Source of the DNA: an uncultured Bacillota bacterium
GTDB lineage: Bacteria; Bacillota; Clostridia; Oscillospirales; Oscillospiraceae
Length of the DNA: 64,000 nt
Direction: 5' to 3'
Assembly: GCA_947645675.1 (NCBI GenBank)
Contig: CANSDP010000001.1
Location: forward strand, 62,001-126,000
Part shown: piece by piece, positions 1 through 9,332 of the stretch
How the letters are laid out: each line of letters starts with the position of its first letter
How positions within the stretch are numbered: the stretch's first letter is position 1
Position numbers and translations under genes: made by a program
The notes under the pieces: generated by a model
What the model was told of the DNA's origin: nothing
What the model saw: the letters and a program-made list of their open reading frames with translations, nothing else
Databases searched by the model: none

Positions 1-3000
1 AGTCCATCCGCTTCTTGAAGGACATCGCCCCCGAGGGGCTGACTGAGCCCAACAGCGTGGTGAAAAACCTGTCCGCCATTCCCGGAGACGGTCAGGTGAC
101 GCTGCGGTGGAACGAGCTGCCCAACGTGTCTGGCTATCGGGTGGACTATTGGGAGAAGGGCAAGGAGACCGAACGCCGTCAGCTCAATGTGGATACAGCC
201 TCCGCCCAGGTGACGGGGCTGGATAACCTGAAGGTCTACTGCTTTACCGTCACCCCCACCGACGGAAGCTGGGAGGGGACGGCCTGCGCCCCCGTGGAAG
301 CCGCGCCTCAGCCCGCCAAGGCCCCCGACGCCCCGGATATGGTGAGTGTCACCCCTCTGGACGGCCAGCTGGCGGTGTCCTGGAAGAAGGGGTCCAGCGC
401 CCTGTGGTATGAGGTGTATTACACCACCCAGGCCAACGCCCCCATCTCCGCCTATAAGCAGGCCGGCGGACGGGTCATGGAACCCAAGCTGACCGTGACC
501 GGTCTGATCAACGGGACCACCTATTATCTCTACGTTGCGGCGGGCAACGATGCGGGCCGCAGCGGCCCGTCCAAGATCGCCGAGGGCACCCCCAAGGCCA
601 CTGACTACAGCCGTCCGGCGGGCATCCCAGCCGAGGGCGTTCTGGAGGCCGAGGACATTGAGCGGGTATGGCTGGCCGACAACGGCAACGTGTCTCCCAG
701 CTCCTACTCCTCCGACCAGCCCTTCCGGACCGAGTACATGAACGACGGCGACCTCCGGACCCACTGGACCTCCCAGTCCTGGGATGACGGCAACTGGGCC
801 AGGAGCAAGCAGGTATTCGCCTCCTTCAAGAATCCGGTGGACCTGAGCAGCGTCATCTGGGTGCCCCGGCTGGACGGAAGCTATTCCGGCAATCTGCGGC
901 TGTATACCGTCACTGTCTGGCGGAGCGGGGACGACCTGGAGGGACCGGGGACCCTGGTGTCTCCCAACCCCCTCCAGGGGGGCAGCGGCTCTGACCACAA
1001 CACCTGGCTGCCCGTGGGGAACGACCCCGCCAGGACCAGATTTGCCGTCCTGCCCTTCCAGCCTGTCACCGATGTGGTGAAGGTGGCAATTACCATCGAG
1101 CCGGTGGGCTATTCGGCTATCAGCCTGTCGGAGCTGATGTTTATGGAGTATGACCCAGCCCACAGCCTGCCCGACAACATCGCCGGCCTCTTCGCCGGCG
1201 AGCTGCGCACCCAGCTGAAAGCCGGCGTGAAGCAGGCGGACATTGACGCCCTTGAGGCCCGCCTGAACAGCGACGAGATCAAGTACTATCTGAACCCCCA
1301 GACGCTGGCCGACGAGCTGGCCCTGGCTCAGGAGCTGCTGAGCGGCAAGTCCACCAGCGGCGTGGTGCTGGACGGCGTCCAGTCCCGGAGCAGCGCCGCC
1401 GACGGCGCCAAGTACAGCCAGGGGGGCAGCGACCTCCAGCCCCTGGGCGTGGCCGCCAAGGCGGGTGAGGAAATCACCATTTATGCCACCGGCATCCCGG
1501 AGGGAGAGGCGGTGAACGTCCGGGCCACCCAGTTCCACGCCGAGGCCTCCACCTGGCAGGCTTCGATCGGCTCCCTCTCCAACGGCAGAAACGTCCTCAC
1601 CGTGCCTAAGATCGCCAGTCAAGCCACCGAGCGGGGCGGCAGCCTCTACCTGACCTACAGCGGCTCCAAGCCTGAAAGCATCAAGCTCCACATCCGCAGG
1701 GCGGTGGACATCCCCGTGCTGGAGCTGTCCGACTGGTACAAGCTGGACGAGAACACCCGCAAAGCCCGCATCGGGGCCTATGTGGACGAGCTCACCGCCT
1801 ACGCGGCGGCGCAGAACCTGACCGGCAGCGGTCTTGAGAACAAGTGCCTCAACGTGACCGAGATCTCCACCCCCACCGTACTGCTCTCCCTCCCCGCCGC
1901 CGCGGTGCTGGGGGCCAACAGCGCGGACCGGAGCGGAAAAATCGAGAATCTGTATCAGGACGTGCTGGCCTGGGAGGACATCATGCACATCTGCAAGACC
2001 ACCCAGGGCATCAACAACACCTATGACAAGAACGACATGACCTCCCGCCAGAACATCCGGTGTATGCAGATGTTTTCCGGAGCCTTCATGTACGCGGCGG
2101 GCAGTCACATCGGCATCGGCTACGGCTCCTGCGCCGGAATGGTCAGCGGCCTGCCCATCGCCAAGCTGCCCGAGGGGGCCACCGCCAACAGCCTGTTCGG
2201 CTGGGGCATCGCCCATGAGATCGGCCACAACATGGACAAGCTGGGCCGGGCGGAGATCACCAACAACATCTACTCCATTATGGTCCAGACCTACGACGGG
2301 AAGGACAACACCTTTGCCTCCCGCCTGGAGAACAGCGGCAAGTACCCCGCCATCTTTGCCAAGACCGCCCAGAGCCAGCCCGGCGCGTCCAACAACGTCT
2401 TTGTCCAGCTGGGCATGTACTGGCAGCTCCACCTGGCCTACGACGGCAAGCAGGGCGAAGCCCACGGCCCCATGTGGTTCTATAACCAGTTCTTCCAGGA
2501 CTGGAAGGCAGGCACCTACACCAAGGACTTCACTGGCCTGAGCTACGACGACAAGGTGGCCCTCACCGCCTCCGGCGTGGTTCAAAAGGACCTGACCGAG
2601 TTCTTCGAGCGTTGGGGCATGTCCCTCAGCGCCGAAACCAAGAATAAGCTGAAAACCTATGGGAAAGAGGATCGCGCCCTCTGGTACCTCAGCGACCGGA
2701 GCCGCCGGGAGCGTCTGGCGGGGACCGCCGCCGCCACAGGCACCCTCACCGCCCAGGCCAAGCTGGAGGGGGACAATAAAATTATCGTCACCGTCACCTC
2801 CGCCATCACCGGCAAGATCCAGGGCTATGAGATCATCCGCAACGGCAAGTCCATCGCCTTTGCGATCCCCAGTGTGGACGGCGTGGTCAGCTATGAGGAC
2901 GTGATCGGCTCGGGCAACCACCGGACCTATCAGTATCAGGCAGTCGCCTATGACATCCTGGGCAACCGGATTAGCTCCGCCAACACCAATGAGGTCCGGG

Positions 3001-3890
3001 TGGCCTACGACAAGACGGTGGACCCCACCGCCTACACCATGACCCGGAATGGGGACACCGTCACCTTCCGGTTCAAGGAGCCCACCTCCATCTCCGGACT
3101 GAAGATCACCGGGGACAAGAAGCCCGCCAGCGGGAGCTACACCGTCACCGTGGAGGCCAGCTTCACCGATGAGGACAAGAAGCCGGTGAACAAGACGGTT
3201 ACCGCCCGGGCGGGGGACTTCAGTGCCGGAAATCAGGCGGCAGACGGCAGCTATCTCACCTACTTCCAGAAGCCGGGAGCAGCCTCCGACGACACCCGCA
3301 TCTGGACCTATGACGCCAAAACCGTTACCGTGGCCGGTATCCCGGCGGATGTGGCTGATAAAGATATTCTCCTGGTCAGCTACGCCGGAGACGACGTGGC
3401 CTTCTGGGAGAACGGGGCGGCGGGCCGCCTCAGCGCCGACTACCGCTACGGAGACGGGGCGGACGACGTTATCCCCAAGGGCACCCTGGTCATTGTGGGC
3501 ACCTACCGGGGCGATCCCAGGTTCAACACCGTCAAGGTGAAGGGCTTGTTCACCAAGACCACCGACGAGGGGGTCGAGCTGACCGGCGAGGAGCGGTATC
3601 TGGACGGCTACGCCCTCATGTTTGCCGAGATTCCGGCGGACAAGCAGGTGAGCGATATCAGCGACGGCCTGTTCCTCTTCGTCCCCAACGTGCAGAAGGA
3701 GGCGGAGCTCCAGGAGGTCAGCCACTGTGACGGCGTCAACCTCCTGCCCAGTCAGATGAAGGTGGTGCTCTCCCGCACCGACCTGCCCGACTCCACCGAG
3801 TCTCAGCGGGTGACGGCGGAGACCCTGTGGACTTTGGCCCCCGGCGGGGAGGACCTGCCTGTAATCGTACTGGAGGGCGGAAACGGATGA
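1..3890 (+). CDS. M60-like (enhancin/gluzincin-type) metallopeptidase with fibronectin type III repeats and an F5/8C-like region; 5' truncated by window edge
   Basis: Frame is open to base 1 (S-I-R-F-L-K-D-I). Motif GWGIAHEIGHNMDKLGRAEITNN fits HExxH plus downstream E of M60; FN3-like repeats (SVTPLDGQLAVSWKKG...) at N-terminus. Confidence 0.8.
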   Translation, partial: SIRFLKDIAPEGLTEPNSVVKNLSAIPGDGQVTLRWNELPNVSGYRVDYWEKGKETERRQLNVDTASAQVTGLDNLKVYCFTVTPTDGSWEGTACAPVEAAPQPAKAPDAPDMVSVTPLDGQLAVSWKKGSSALWYEVYYTTQANAPISAYKQAGGRVMEPKLTVTGLINGTTYYLYVAAGNDAGRSGPSKIAEGTPKATDYSRPAGIPAEGVLEAEDIERVWLADNGNVSPSSYSSDQPFRTEYMNDGDLRTHWTSQSWDDGNWARSKQVFASFKNPVDLSSVIWVPRLDGSYSGNLRLYTVTVWRSGDDLEGPGTLVSPNPLQGGSGSDHNTWLPVGNDPARTRFAVLPFQPVTDVVKVAITIEPVGYSAISLSELMFMEYDPAHSLPDNIAGLFAGELRTQLKAGVKQADIDALEARLNSDEIKYYLNPQTLADELALAQELLSGKSTSGVVLDGVQSRSSAADGAKYSQGGSDLQPLGVAAKAGEEITIYATGIPEGEAVNVRATQFHAEASTWQASIGSLSNGRNVLTVPKIASQATERGGSLYLTYSGSKPESIKLHIRRAVDIPVLELSDWYKLDENTRKARIGAYVDELTAYAAAQNLTGSGLENKCLNVTEISTPTVLLSLPAAAVLGANSADRSGKIENLYQDVLAWEDIMHICKTTQGINNTYDKNDMTSRQNIRCMQMFSGAFMYAAGSHIGIGYGSCAGMVSGLPIAKLPEGATANSLFGWGIAHEIGHNMDKLGRAEITNNIYSIMVQTYDGKDNTFASRLENSGKYPAIFAKTAQSQPGASNNVFVQLGMYWQLHLAYDGKQGEAHGPMWFYNQFFQDWKAGTYTKDFTGLSYDDKVALTASGVVQKDLTEFFERWGMSLSAETKNKLKTYGKEDRALWYLSDRSRRERLAGTAAATGTLTAQAKLEGDNKIIVTVTSAITGKIQGYEIIRNGKSIAFAIPSVDGVVSYEDVIGSGNHRTYQYQAVAYDILGNRISSANTNEVRVAYDKTVDPTAYTMTRNGDTVTFRFKEPTSISGLKITGDKKPASGSYTVTVEASFTDEDKKPVNKTVTARAGDFSAGNQAADGSYLTYFQKPGAASDDTRIWTYDAKTVTVAGIPADVADKDILLVSYAGDDVAFWENGAAGRLSADYRYGDGADDVIPKGTLVIVGTYRGDPRFNTVKVKGLFTKTTDEGVELTGEERYLDGYALMFAEIPADKQVSDISDGLFLFVPNVQKEAELQEVSHCDGVNLLPSQMKVVLSRTDLPDSTESQRVTAETLWTLAPGGEDLPVIVLEGGNG

Positions 3891-5170
3891 AAAAATATCT
3901 TGCGCTTCTGTTAATCCTGACCATGGCCCTGATGTGCCCCACGGTCTCGGCGGCGAACGGTATCGTTCTGGAAATTCGCAGAGGGAGCGGGGATACCGCT
4001 CACCTCACCCTGGGAAATCTGGGGAACAAGGAGGTCAACAGCGTACAGCTGGAGCTGACCTTCGGAGAGAGCTACCCCAACGCCTCCTTCGCCGACGAGG
4101 GCGGCGAGGGGCGGTACAGCCGCTGTAAAGTGAACACGTCGGGCAGTCGGACAGTCATTACCATCTACATCGATGGGGCAACGTCGATGAACCGGGGGGG
4201 CTCGGCCCCCCTGGGCACCCTGACGCTGGGCGGCGGCTATACCGCCCCCAGCTCCGTCCGGCTGACCACCCTCGGCCATAATCTGGGCGAAGGCGGCGGA
4301 GCGGCGCTGGAGAGCATTTCTGTGGAAAATATCTCCAGCGACTCCTCCGGCTCCTCCGGTTCCTCCAGATATGCCATCCGGGTGACCGACGCGGAGCACG
4401 GCTCTATTACCGTCAAGCCGTCCCGGGCGGAGCGGGGAGATACGGTGACCATCACGGCCCGTCCGGATGCCGGCTTCTGCCTGTCTCAGCTGACCGCCGC
4501 CGCGAGCGGACGCCAGCTGGAGCTGAAAGACAAGGGGAACGGGACCTATACCTTCACCATGCCCGGCTCTTCCGTGGAGGTGCGGGGGACCTTTGCGGCC
4601 TTGGACCCGGCGGACCTGCCCTTTACTGATGTGGCAGAGGGCATTTGGTATGAGGACGCAGTGCGGTATGTCTATGAGAATAAGCTGATGGCCGGCACCG
4701 GCAGCGACACCTTCGGCCCCGACCTGGCCACCAGCCGGGGCATGATTGTCACTATCCTCTACCGTATGGCCGGTTCCCCCGCCGTGGGGGCCTGCGGCTT
4801 CACCGACGTGGCCGCCGGTCAGTACTACACCAGCGCCATCGCCTGGGCGGCCGAGAAGGGCGTGGTCAGCGGCTACGGCGGCGGCCTCTTCGGGCCCGAC
4901 GACCCCATCACCAGAGAACAGATGACTCTGATCCTTCAGGGCTACGCCCGTCTGTCTGGCAAGGACGTGAGCGCCCGGGCGGACCTGTCCGCCTACACGG
5001 ACGCGGGGGAGATCAGCGGCTACGCTCAGGAGTCCATGAGCTGGGCCCGCGCCGTGGGCCTGGTCAACGGCACCAGCGAGACTACCCTGACCCCCTCGGG
5101 CACCGCCACCCGTGCCCAGGCGGCAGTCCTCTTTCAGGGCTTCTGCGAAAATGTGATGGCCGGAAAATAA
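3887..5170 (+). CDS. Secreted S-layer homology (SLH) domain protein
   Basis: Signal peptide MKKYLALLLILTMALM; three C-terminal SLH repeats (FTDVAEGIWYEDAVRYVYENKLMAGTG...); ATGA overlap with upstream stop. Confidence 0.88.
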   Translation: MKKYLALLLILTMALMCPTVSAANGIVLEIRRGSGDTAHLTLGNLGNKEVNSVQLELTFGESYPNASFADEGGEGRYSRCKVNTSGSRTVITIYIDGATSMNRGGSAPLGTLTLGGGYTAPSSVRLTTLGHNLGEGGGAALESISVENISSDSSGSSGSSRYAIRVTDAEHGSITVKPSRAERGDTVTITARPDAGFCLSQLTAAASGRQLELKDKGNGTYTFTMPGSSVEVRGTFAALDPADLPFTDVAEGIWYEDAVRYVYENKLMAGTGSDTFGPDLATSRGMIVTILYRMAGSPAVGACGFTDVAAGQYYTSAIAWAAEKGVVSGYGGGLFGPDDPITREQMTLILQGYARLSGKDVSARADLSAYTDAGEISGYAQESMSWARAVGLVNGTSETTLTPSGTATRAQAAVLFQGFCENVMAGK

Positions 5171-5173
5171 ATC

Positions 5174-5220
5174 AAAAACCGCCCCCTGACGCGTCTTGTT
5201 CACGTCAGGGGGCGGTTTTT
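5174..5220 (+). terminator. Rho-independent terminator
   Basis: aaaaaccgccccctgacg...cgtcagggggcggttttt. Confidence 0.9.
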
Positions 5221-5253
5221 AGCTTAAAATTTGGAAGAATTTCGGAAAATAAT

Positions 5254-5282
5254 TTGACACCGGGGGCGAGATGGAGTAAACT
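5254..5282 (+). promoter_or_regulatory. SigA-type promoter for rex-SLH operon
   Basis: TTGACA - 17 bp - TAAACT. Confidence 0.6.
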
Positions 5283-5314
5283 AGGCGTACAGCACAAGAA
5301 ATGGAGAACAAAAT

Positions 5315-5980
5315 ATGAAGCGAAACGCTAAGGTCTCCACAGCGGTCATACGCAGGCTGCCCCGGTACTACCGCCACCTGTCTGAATTGCAGGAGGACGG
5401 TGTGGTGCGCATTTCCTCCAGCGGATTGGGCAAGTCTATGGGGCTGACGGCCTCTCAGATCAGGCAGGACCTCTTCTGCTTCGGTGGGTTCGGCCAGCAG
5501 GGCTATGGCTATAAGGTGGACAGCCTGAAGGAGGAGATCGGCGAGATATTGGGCATCAGCCGGGGACATACCCTGGTGGTGCTGGGCACCGGCAACCTGG
5601 GCCGGGCCATCATTCAGAATTTCCGTTTTTCCAGCAACGGTTTTCGCCTCCTGGCCGCCTTCGACGTCAACCCGGACATGGTGGGAACCCAGGTCGCCGG
5701 CGTCCCCGTCTATCACACGGATGAGATGGAGGCCTTCGTGTCCAGCCGGCAGGTGGATGTGGGCCTGCTCACTGTGCCCATCGCCGCCGCCCAGCAGATG
5801 GGGGACCGGCTGGTCCGGGCCGGGGTGAAGGGCATCTGGAATTTTACCAACTATGAGCTGACCTGTTCCCAGCCCGGTGTGGTGGTGGAGTCGGTCCACT
5901 TCTCTGACAGTCTGCTCACCCTGAGCTATCTGATCTCCCAGCAGGAGGTTTTGGAAAAAACACAGGAGGAACACCCATGA
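5315..5980 (+). CDS. rex: Redox-sensing transcriptional repressor Rex
   Basis: N-terminal wHTH (STAVIRRLPRYYRHLSEL...SASQIRQDL-type) and Rossmann motif VLGTGNLGRAI. Confidence 0.93.
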   Translation: MKRNAKVSTAVIRRLPRYYRHLSELQEDGVVRISSSGLGKSMGLTASQIRQDLFCFGGFGQQGYGYKVDSLKEEIGEILGISRGHTLVVLGTGNLGRAIIQNFRFSSNGFRLLAAFDVNPDMVGTQVAGVPVYHTDEMEAFVSSRQVDVGLLTVPIAAAQQMGDRLVRAGVKGIWNFTNYELTCSQPGVVVESVHFSDSLLTLSYLISQQEVLEKTQEEHP

Positions 5981-7077
5981 AAAAGTACATTCGCCCTCTG
6001 GGGACCGCCCTGGTCCTGGCCCTCCTGGCCGTGGGGGCCTACGCCGCCTCCGCTGACGACAGCCTGATCTCCCTCAGCTATCTGCGGGATACCTTTTTCC
6101 CAAAAGCTGTCCAGACTGGCGGACAGTCGGCTGACCAGGCCATCCAGGGCGTCTATGAGAATGCCCTGGACGAGCTGGACGCCATTCACAGCGCCGCCGT
6201 CAACGGCGGGGGAGGGGGCAGCGGAGACGGCTATTACAGCGACACCCTCCAGCCCAGAAGCTGGTCTGACGGCCAGACCATCTCCCTGCCCACCGGCTCC
6301 GGCTTCCTGATGCTGGAGGGGGCGGCGGCGGTCAGCCATAGCGGCGTAGTGGTGGATACCACCGATGGGATGGAGACGGACTCGGGCGCTGTTCTTCGCC
6401 CTGGCCACCGGTACCTAGTGGGAGAGGACACCGCCGCCAAGGTGACCGTTTTCTCGGGACAGGCCCGCCTGGGCGTCCAGGGGGGATACACCCTGTCCCC
6501 AGGCCGGGGGCAGCACACCCCGTTTTTCGACGTAAACCAGAACGACTGGTTTTACACCCCGGTGAACTACGCCTATGAGAGAGGCCTGTTCTCCGGCATG
6601 GACGAGAACCACTTTGATCCCGGCGGCTCCATGAATCGGGCTATGCTTATGTCGGTGCTCCACCGGCTGGCCGGGGCTCCCGCCGGCGGCGGCGGGCTCT
6701 CCTTTGCCGACGTGCCTGACGGCCAGTGGTACAGTCAGGCCGTCCGCTGGGGCGCGGACCAGGGGATTACCTCGGGCACCGGCGAGGGCGTTTTCTCCCC
6801 CTTCAACCAGGTCACCCGGGAGCAGACGGTGGTCATGCTCTACAACTACACCACCAAGTACCTGAAACAGGGGACAGGGGCGGTGGCCAATCTGTCCGAC
6901 TATCAGGACCTGGACCGGGTCAGCGAATGGGCCCGCCCCGCTATGGCCTGGGCCGTGGGTCAGGGCATCGTCAGCGGGGTGAACAACGGCGGCCTCCTTA
7001 CCCTGGAGCCCCAGCGGGGGGCCACCCGGGCGGAGATGGCCACCATGCTCCAGGCGTTCAGCGAAAAAATTTTGTGA
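5977..7077 (+). CDS. Secreted SLH domain protein
   Basis: Signal peptide; SLH repeats FFDVNQNDWFYTPVNYAYERGLFSG, FADVPDGQWYSQAVRWGADQGITSG; ATGA overlap with rex. Confidence 0.87.
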   Translation: MKKYIRPLGTALVLALLAVGAYAASADDSLISLSYLRDTFFPKAVQTGGQSADQAIQGVYENALDELDAIHSAAVNGGGGGSGDGYYSDTLQPRSWSDGQTISLPTGSGFLMLEGAAAVSHSGVVVDTTDGMETDSGAVLRPGHRYLVGEDTAAKVTVFSGQARLGVQGGYTLSPGRGQHTPFFDVNQNDWFYTPVNYAYERGLFSGMDENHFDPGGSMNRAMLMSVLHRLAGAPAGGGGLSFADVPDGQWYSQAVRWGADQGITSGTGEGVFSPFNQVTREQTVVMLYNYTTKYLKQGTGAVANLSDYQDLDRVSEWARPAMAWAVGQGIVSGVNNGGLLTLEPQRGATRAEMATMLQAFSEKIL

Positions 7078-7174
7078 TTGGAAAAGAAGCACCCATTTCC
7101 CTCTCAGGCCATATGATAGGATTGAGAGCGGCAGACAGCCCTCTTAATACTTTCATAATCAGGAGGTACTCATT

Positions 7175-7321
7175 ATGGGGTGCTGCAATAACAACTGGGG
7201 CGGCAGCAGCTGCCTGTGGATCATCATCCTCATCATTATCCTGTTCGGCTGCGGCGGCTGGGGCGGCAATGGCTGCGGCTGCAATAACAACTGCGGCTGC
7301 AACAACGGCTGCGGGTGCTGA
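7175..7321 (+). CDS. Small Cys/Gly/Asn-rich single-TM peptide (48 aa), sporulation-type small protein candidate
   Basis: aggaggt RBS then ATG; MGCCNNNWGGSSCLWIIILIIILFGCGGWGGNGCGCNNNCGCNNGCGC*; followed by a terminator; below the ORF-track length cutoff. Confidence 0.75.
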   Translation: MGCCNNNWGGSSCLWIIILIIILFGCGGWGGNGCGCNNNCGCNNGCGC

Positions 7322-7322
7322 G

Positions 7323-7373
7323 CAAAAAACGGACCGGGGCGCGGAGAGTTTTTCTCCGCACCCTGGTTTTTTG
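7323..7373 (+). terminator. Rho-independent terminator
   Basis: aaaaaacggaccggggcgcggagagtttttctccgcaccctggtttttt. Confidence 0.7.
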
Positions 7374-7425
7374 TGCTGAGGTCACAGCTCCCGCCTGCCA
7401 TTACTCAGCGGCGTTCAAATTTTTC

Positions 7426-7454
7426 TTTACAGTGGAGTAGGTTTATGCTACAAT
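7426..7454 (+). promoter_or_regulatory. SigA-type promoter with extended -10
   Basis: TTTACA - 17 bp - (TGc)TACAAT. Confidence 0.65.
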
Positions 7455-7460
7455 GTGAGG

Positions 7461-7577
7461 GATAATTTAAACAAGTAACGGTTGCGGCGACGTATCTTTT
7501 TCGGTGCCACAGCTCGGCTGTGGGATGAGATGCAGGAGAGAAACACCGTATGAAAATGCGGTGTTTCTTGTTTTTTA
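7461..7577 (+). ncRNA. Putative structured leader RNA / attenuator ending in an intrinsic terminator upstream of rsmD
   Basis: Strong promoter just upstream; internal hairpin ccacagctcggctgtgg; terminator agaaacaccg..cggtgtttct followed by tgttttttat (7539-7577). Confidence 0.5.
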
Positions 7578-7613
7578 TCCCGCGGAGGACCGTCCAAGAA
7601 AGGAAGATGCGAT

Positions 7614-8171
7614 ATGCGGATCATCTCTGGTCTGGCCCGGGGCCGAAAGCTGAAGGAGCCCCAGGGACTGGATACCCGGCCCACCACCGGAAAGGTGAAG
7701 GAATCGCTGTTCAATATCATTCAGTTTGAGCTGGAGGGCCGGCGGGTGCTGGACCTCTTCGCCGGCACCGGCCAGCTGGGTCTGGAGGCCCTGTCCCGGG
7801 GGGCGGAGCACTGCACCTTTGTGGACCAGCGGCGGGAGGCCGCCGCCCTGGTGCGGGAGAATATCGCCCTGTGCCGCTTTGAGAGCCAGAGCCGGGTGGC
7901 CCAGGAGGAGGCGCTGTCCTTCCTGGCCTGCTGCCGGGAACGGTTCGACGTGGTATTCCTGGACCCGCCCTATCAGAGCGGTTTGTTGGAAAGAACCCTG
8001 GAGCAGCTGACGCGGTTTGACATTTTGCGGGAACATGGTATAATAGTGTGTGAGAGCGGGGCCGATTGGACCCTGCCCCCTGTTCCGTCCCCCTATGAGG
8101 CGGGGCGGGAGTACCGGTACGGACAGATCAAGCTGACGATCTGCCGCCGGTCCGGGAGCGTGAGAGGATGA
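7614..8171 (+). CDS. rsmD: 16S rRNA (guanine(966)-N(2))-methyltransferase RsmD
   Basis: MRIISGLARGRKLKEPQGLDTRPTTGKVKESLFNI...VLDLFAGTGQLGLEALSRGA...VFLDPPY. Confidence 0.93.
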   Translation: MRIISGLARGRKLKEPQGLDTRPTTGKVKESLFNIIQFELEGRRVLDLFAGTGQLGLEALSRGAEHCTFVDQRREAAALVRENIALCRFESQSRVAQEEALSFLACCRERFDVVFLDPPYQSGLLERTLEQLTRFDILREHGIIVCESGADWTLPPVPSPYEAGREYRYGQIKLTICRRSGSVRG

Positions 8172-8665
8172 GCGTGGCCATCTATCCGGGCAGCTTCGAC
8201 CCGGTGACGCTGGGACATCTGAACATCATCAAGCGGGCGGCCGCCTGCTTTGACCGGCTGATTGTCTGTGTGATGGTAAACTCCAAAAAGATGGGGATGT
8301 TTACCCCGGAGGAGCGGGTGGAGCTTCTGCGCAGGTCTACCGCCCGGTTCCCCAATGTGGAGGTGGACTTCTCCGACGAGCTGCTGGCGGCCTATGCCAA
8401 GCGCCGCCGGGCCCGCGTGGTGGTCAAGGGCCTGCGGGCGGTGTCCGACTTTGAGCAGGAGGTCCAGATGGCGGTCATCAACCGCCACCTGAATCCCAGA
8501 CTGGAGACCATGTTCCTGGCCTCCAGCGAAAAATATACCTATCTCAGTTCCACCATTGTCAAGGAGATGGCCCGCTATGGTGCCAACCTGGGGGACTTCG
8601 TCCCTCGGGAGATTGTAGATGATGTGAACCGGCGCATGAGGGAAATGGAAAGAAAGGAAGATTGA
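8168..8665 (+). CDS. coaD: Phosphopantetheine adenylyltransferase
   Basis: SVAIYPGSFDPVTLGHLNIIKRA...YLSSTIVKE. Confidence 0.95.
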   Translation: MSVAIYPGSFDPVTLGHLNIIKRAAACFDRLIVCVMVNSKKMGMFTPEERVELLRRSTARFPNVEVDFSDELLAAYAKRRRARVVVKGLRAVSDFEQEVQMAVINRHLNPRLETMFLASSEKYTYLSSTIVKEMARYGANLGDFVPREIVDDVNRRMREMERKED

Positions 8666-8668
8666 CCT

Positions 8669-9223
8669 ATGGCAAGCGGTGTGGAAGAACTTTTGGATAT
8701 GCTGTTTGAGATGATCGACGAGGCGAAGAACGCTCCCCTGTCCAGCGATAAGTGCATCGTTGAGCGGGACCGGGCGCTGGACCTGATCGACGACATCAGG
8801 AGCCAGTTCCCCATGGAGCTGACCGAGGCCCGGAAGATGATGGCCCGCCGGGCGGAGATGGAGGCGGAGGCCAAGCGGAAGGCGGATTCCATCGTCCGGG
8901 CGGCGGACGAGCGGGCCAAGCAGATGCTGGCCGCCGACACCATCGCCCTCCAGGCCCGCCAGCGGGCCAACGACATGATGCGTCAGGCGGAGGAGCGCAG
9001 CCGGGAGCTGAAGCGCTCCGCCAACGAGTACTGCGAGGATGCCCTGCGCCGGACCGAGGAGGCCGTGTCCGAGGCCTATAACGAGATCAAGCAGTCCCGG
9101 TCCCGGTTCCGCGCCGCGGCGGCGGCCACCGCCGGGGGAGCCCCCGCCGGGAGAGGGGCCGCCCCGCAGCCGGGAGCCTCCGGCGGAAGCCCCCGTTCCG
9201 TGTATGACGCGGACAGAGATTAA
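8669..9223 (+). CDS. Coiled-coil (ATPase/DivIVA-like) protein of unknown function
   Basis: Long charged coiled-coil (EARKMMARRAEMEAEAKRKADSIVRAADERAKQ...); located downstream of coaD. Confidence 0.6.
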   Translation: MASGVEELLDMLFEMIDEAKNAPLSSDKCIVERDRALDLIDDIRSQFPMELTEARKMMARRAEMEAEAKRKADSIVRAADERAKQMLAADTIALQARQRANDMMRQAEERSRELKRSANEYCEDALRRTEEAVSEAYNEIKQSRSRFRAAAAATAGGAPAGRGAAPQPGASGGSPRSVYDADRD

Positions 9224-9230
9224 CAAATTA

Positions 9231-9281
9231 CCGGCCTGTCGCGGGAGAAGCGTGCCTGCGGCAGGCCGGTTTATATTTTTT
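9231..9281 (+). terminator. Rho-independent terminator
   Basis: ccggcctg...caggccgg followed by T-rich tract. Confidence 0.75.
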
Positions 9282-9332
9282 TAGGGAAATGAAAAATTTG
9301 CCCGCTCTGCTCCGTGTTAAGGGTGAAGGGAG

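Noticed and set aside
3911-5203. 430-aa antisense ORF
   Set aside because: Opposes a clear SLH gene in high-GC sequence; composition typical of antisense artefact
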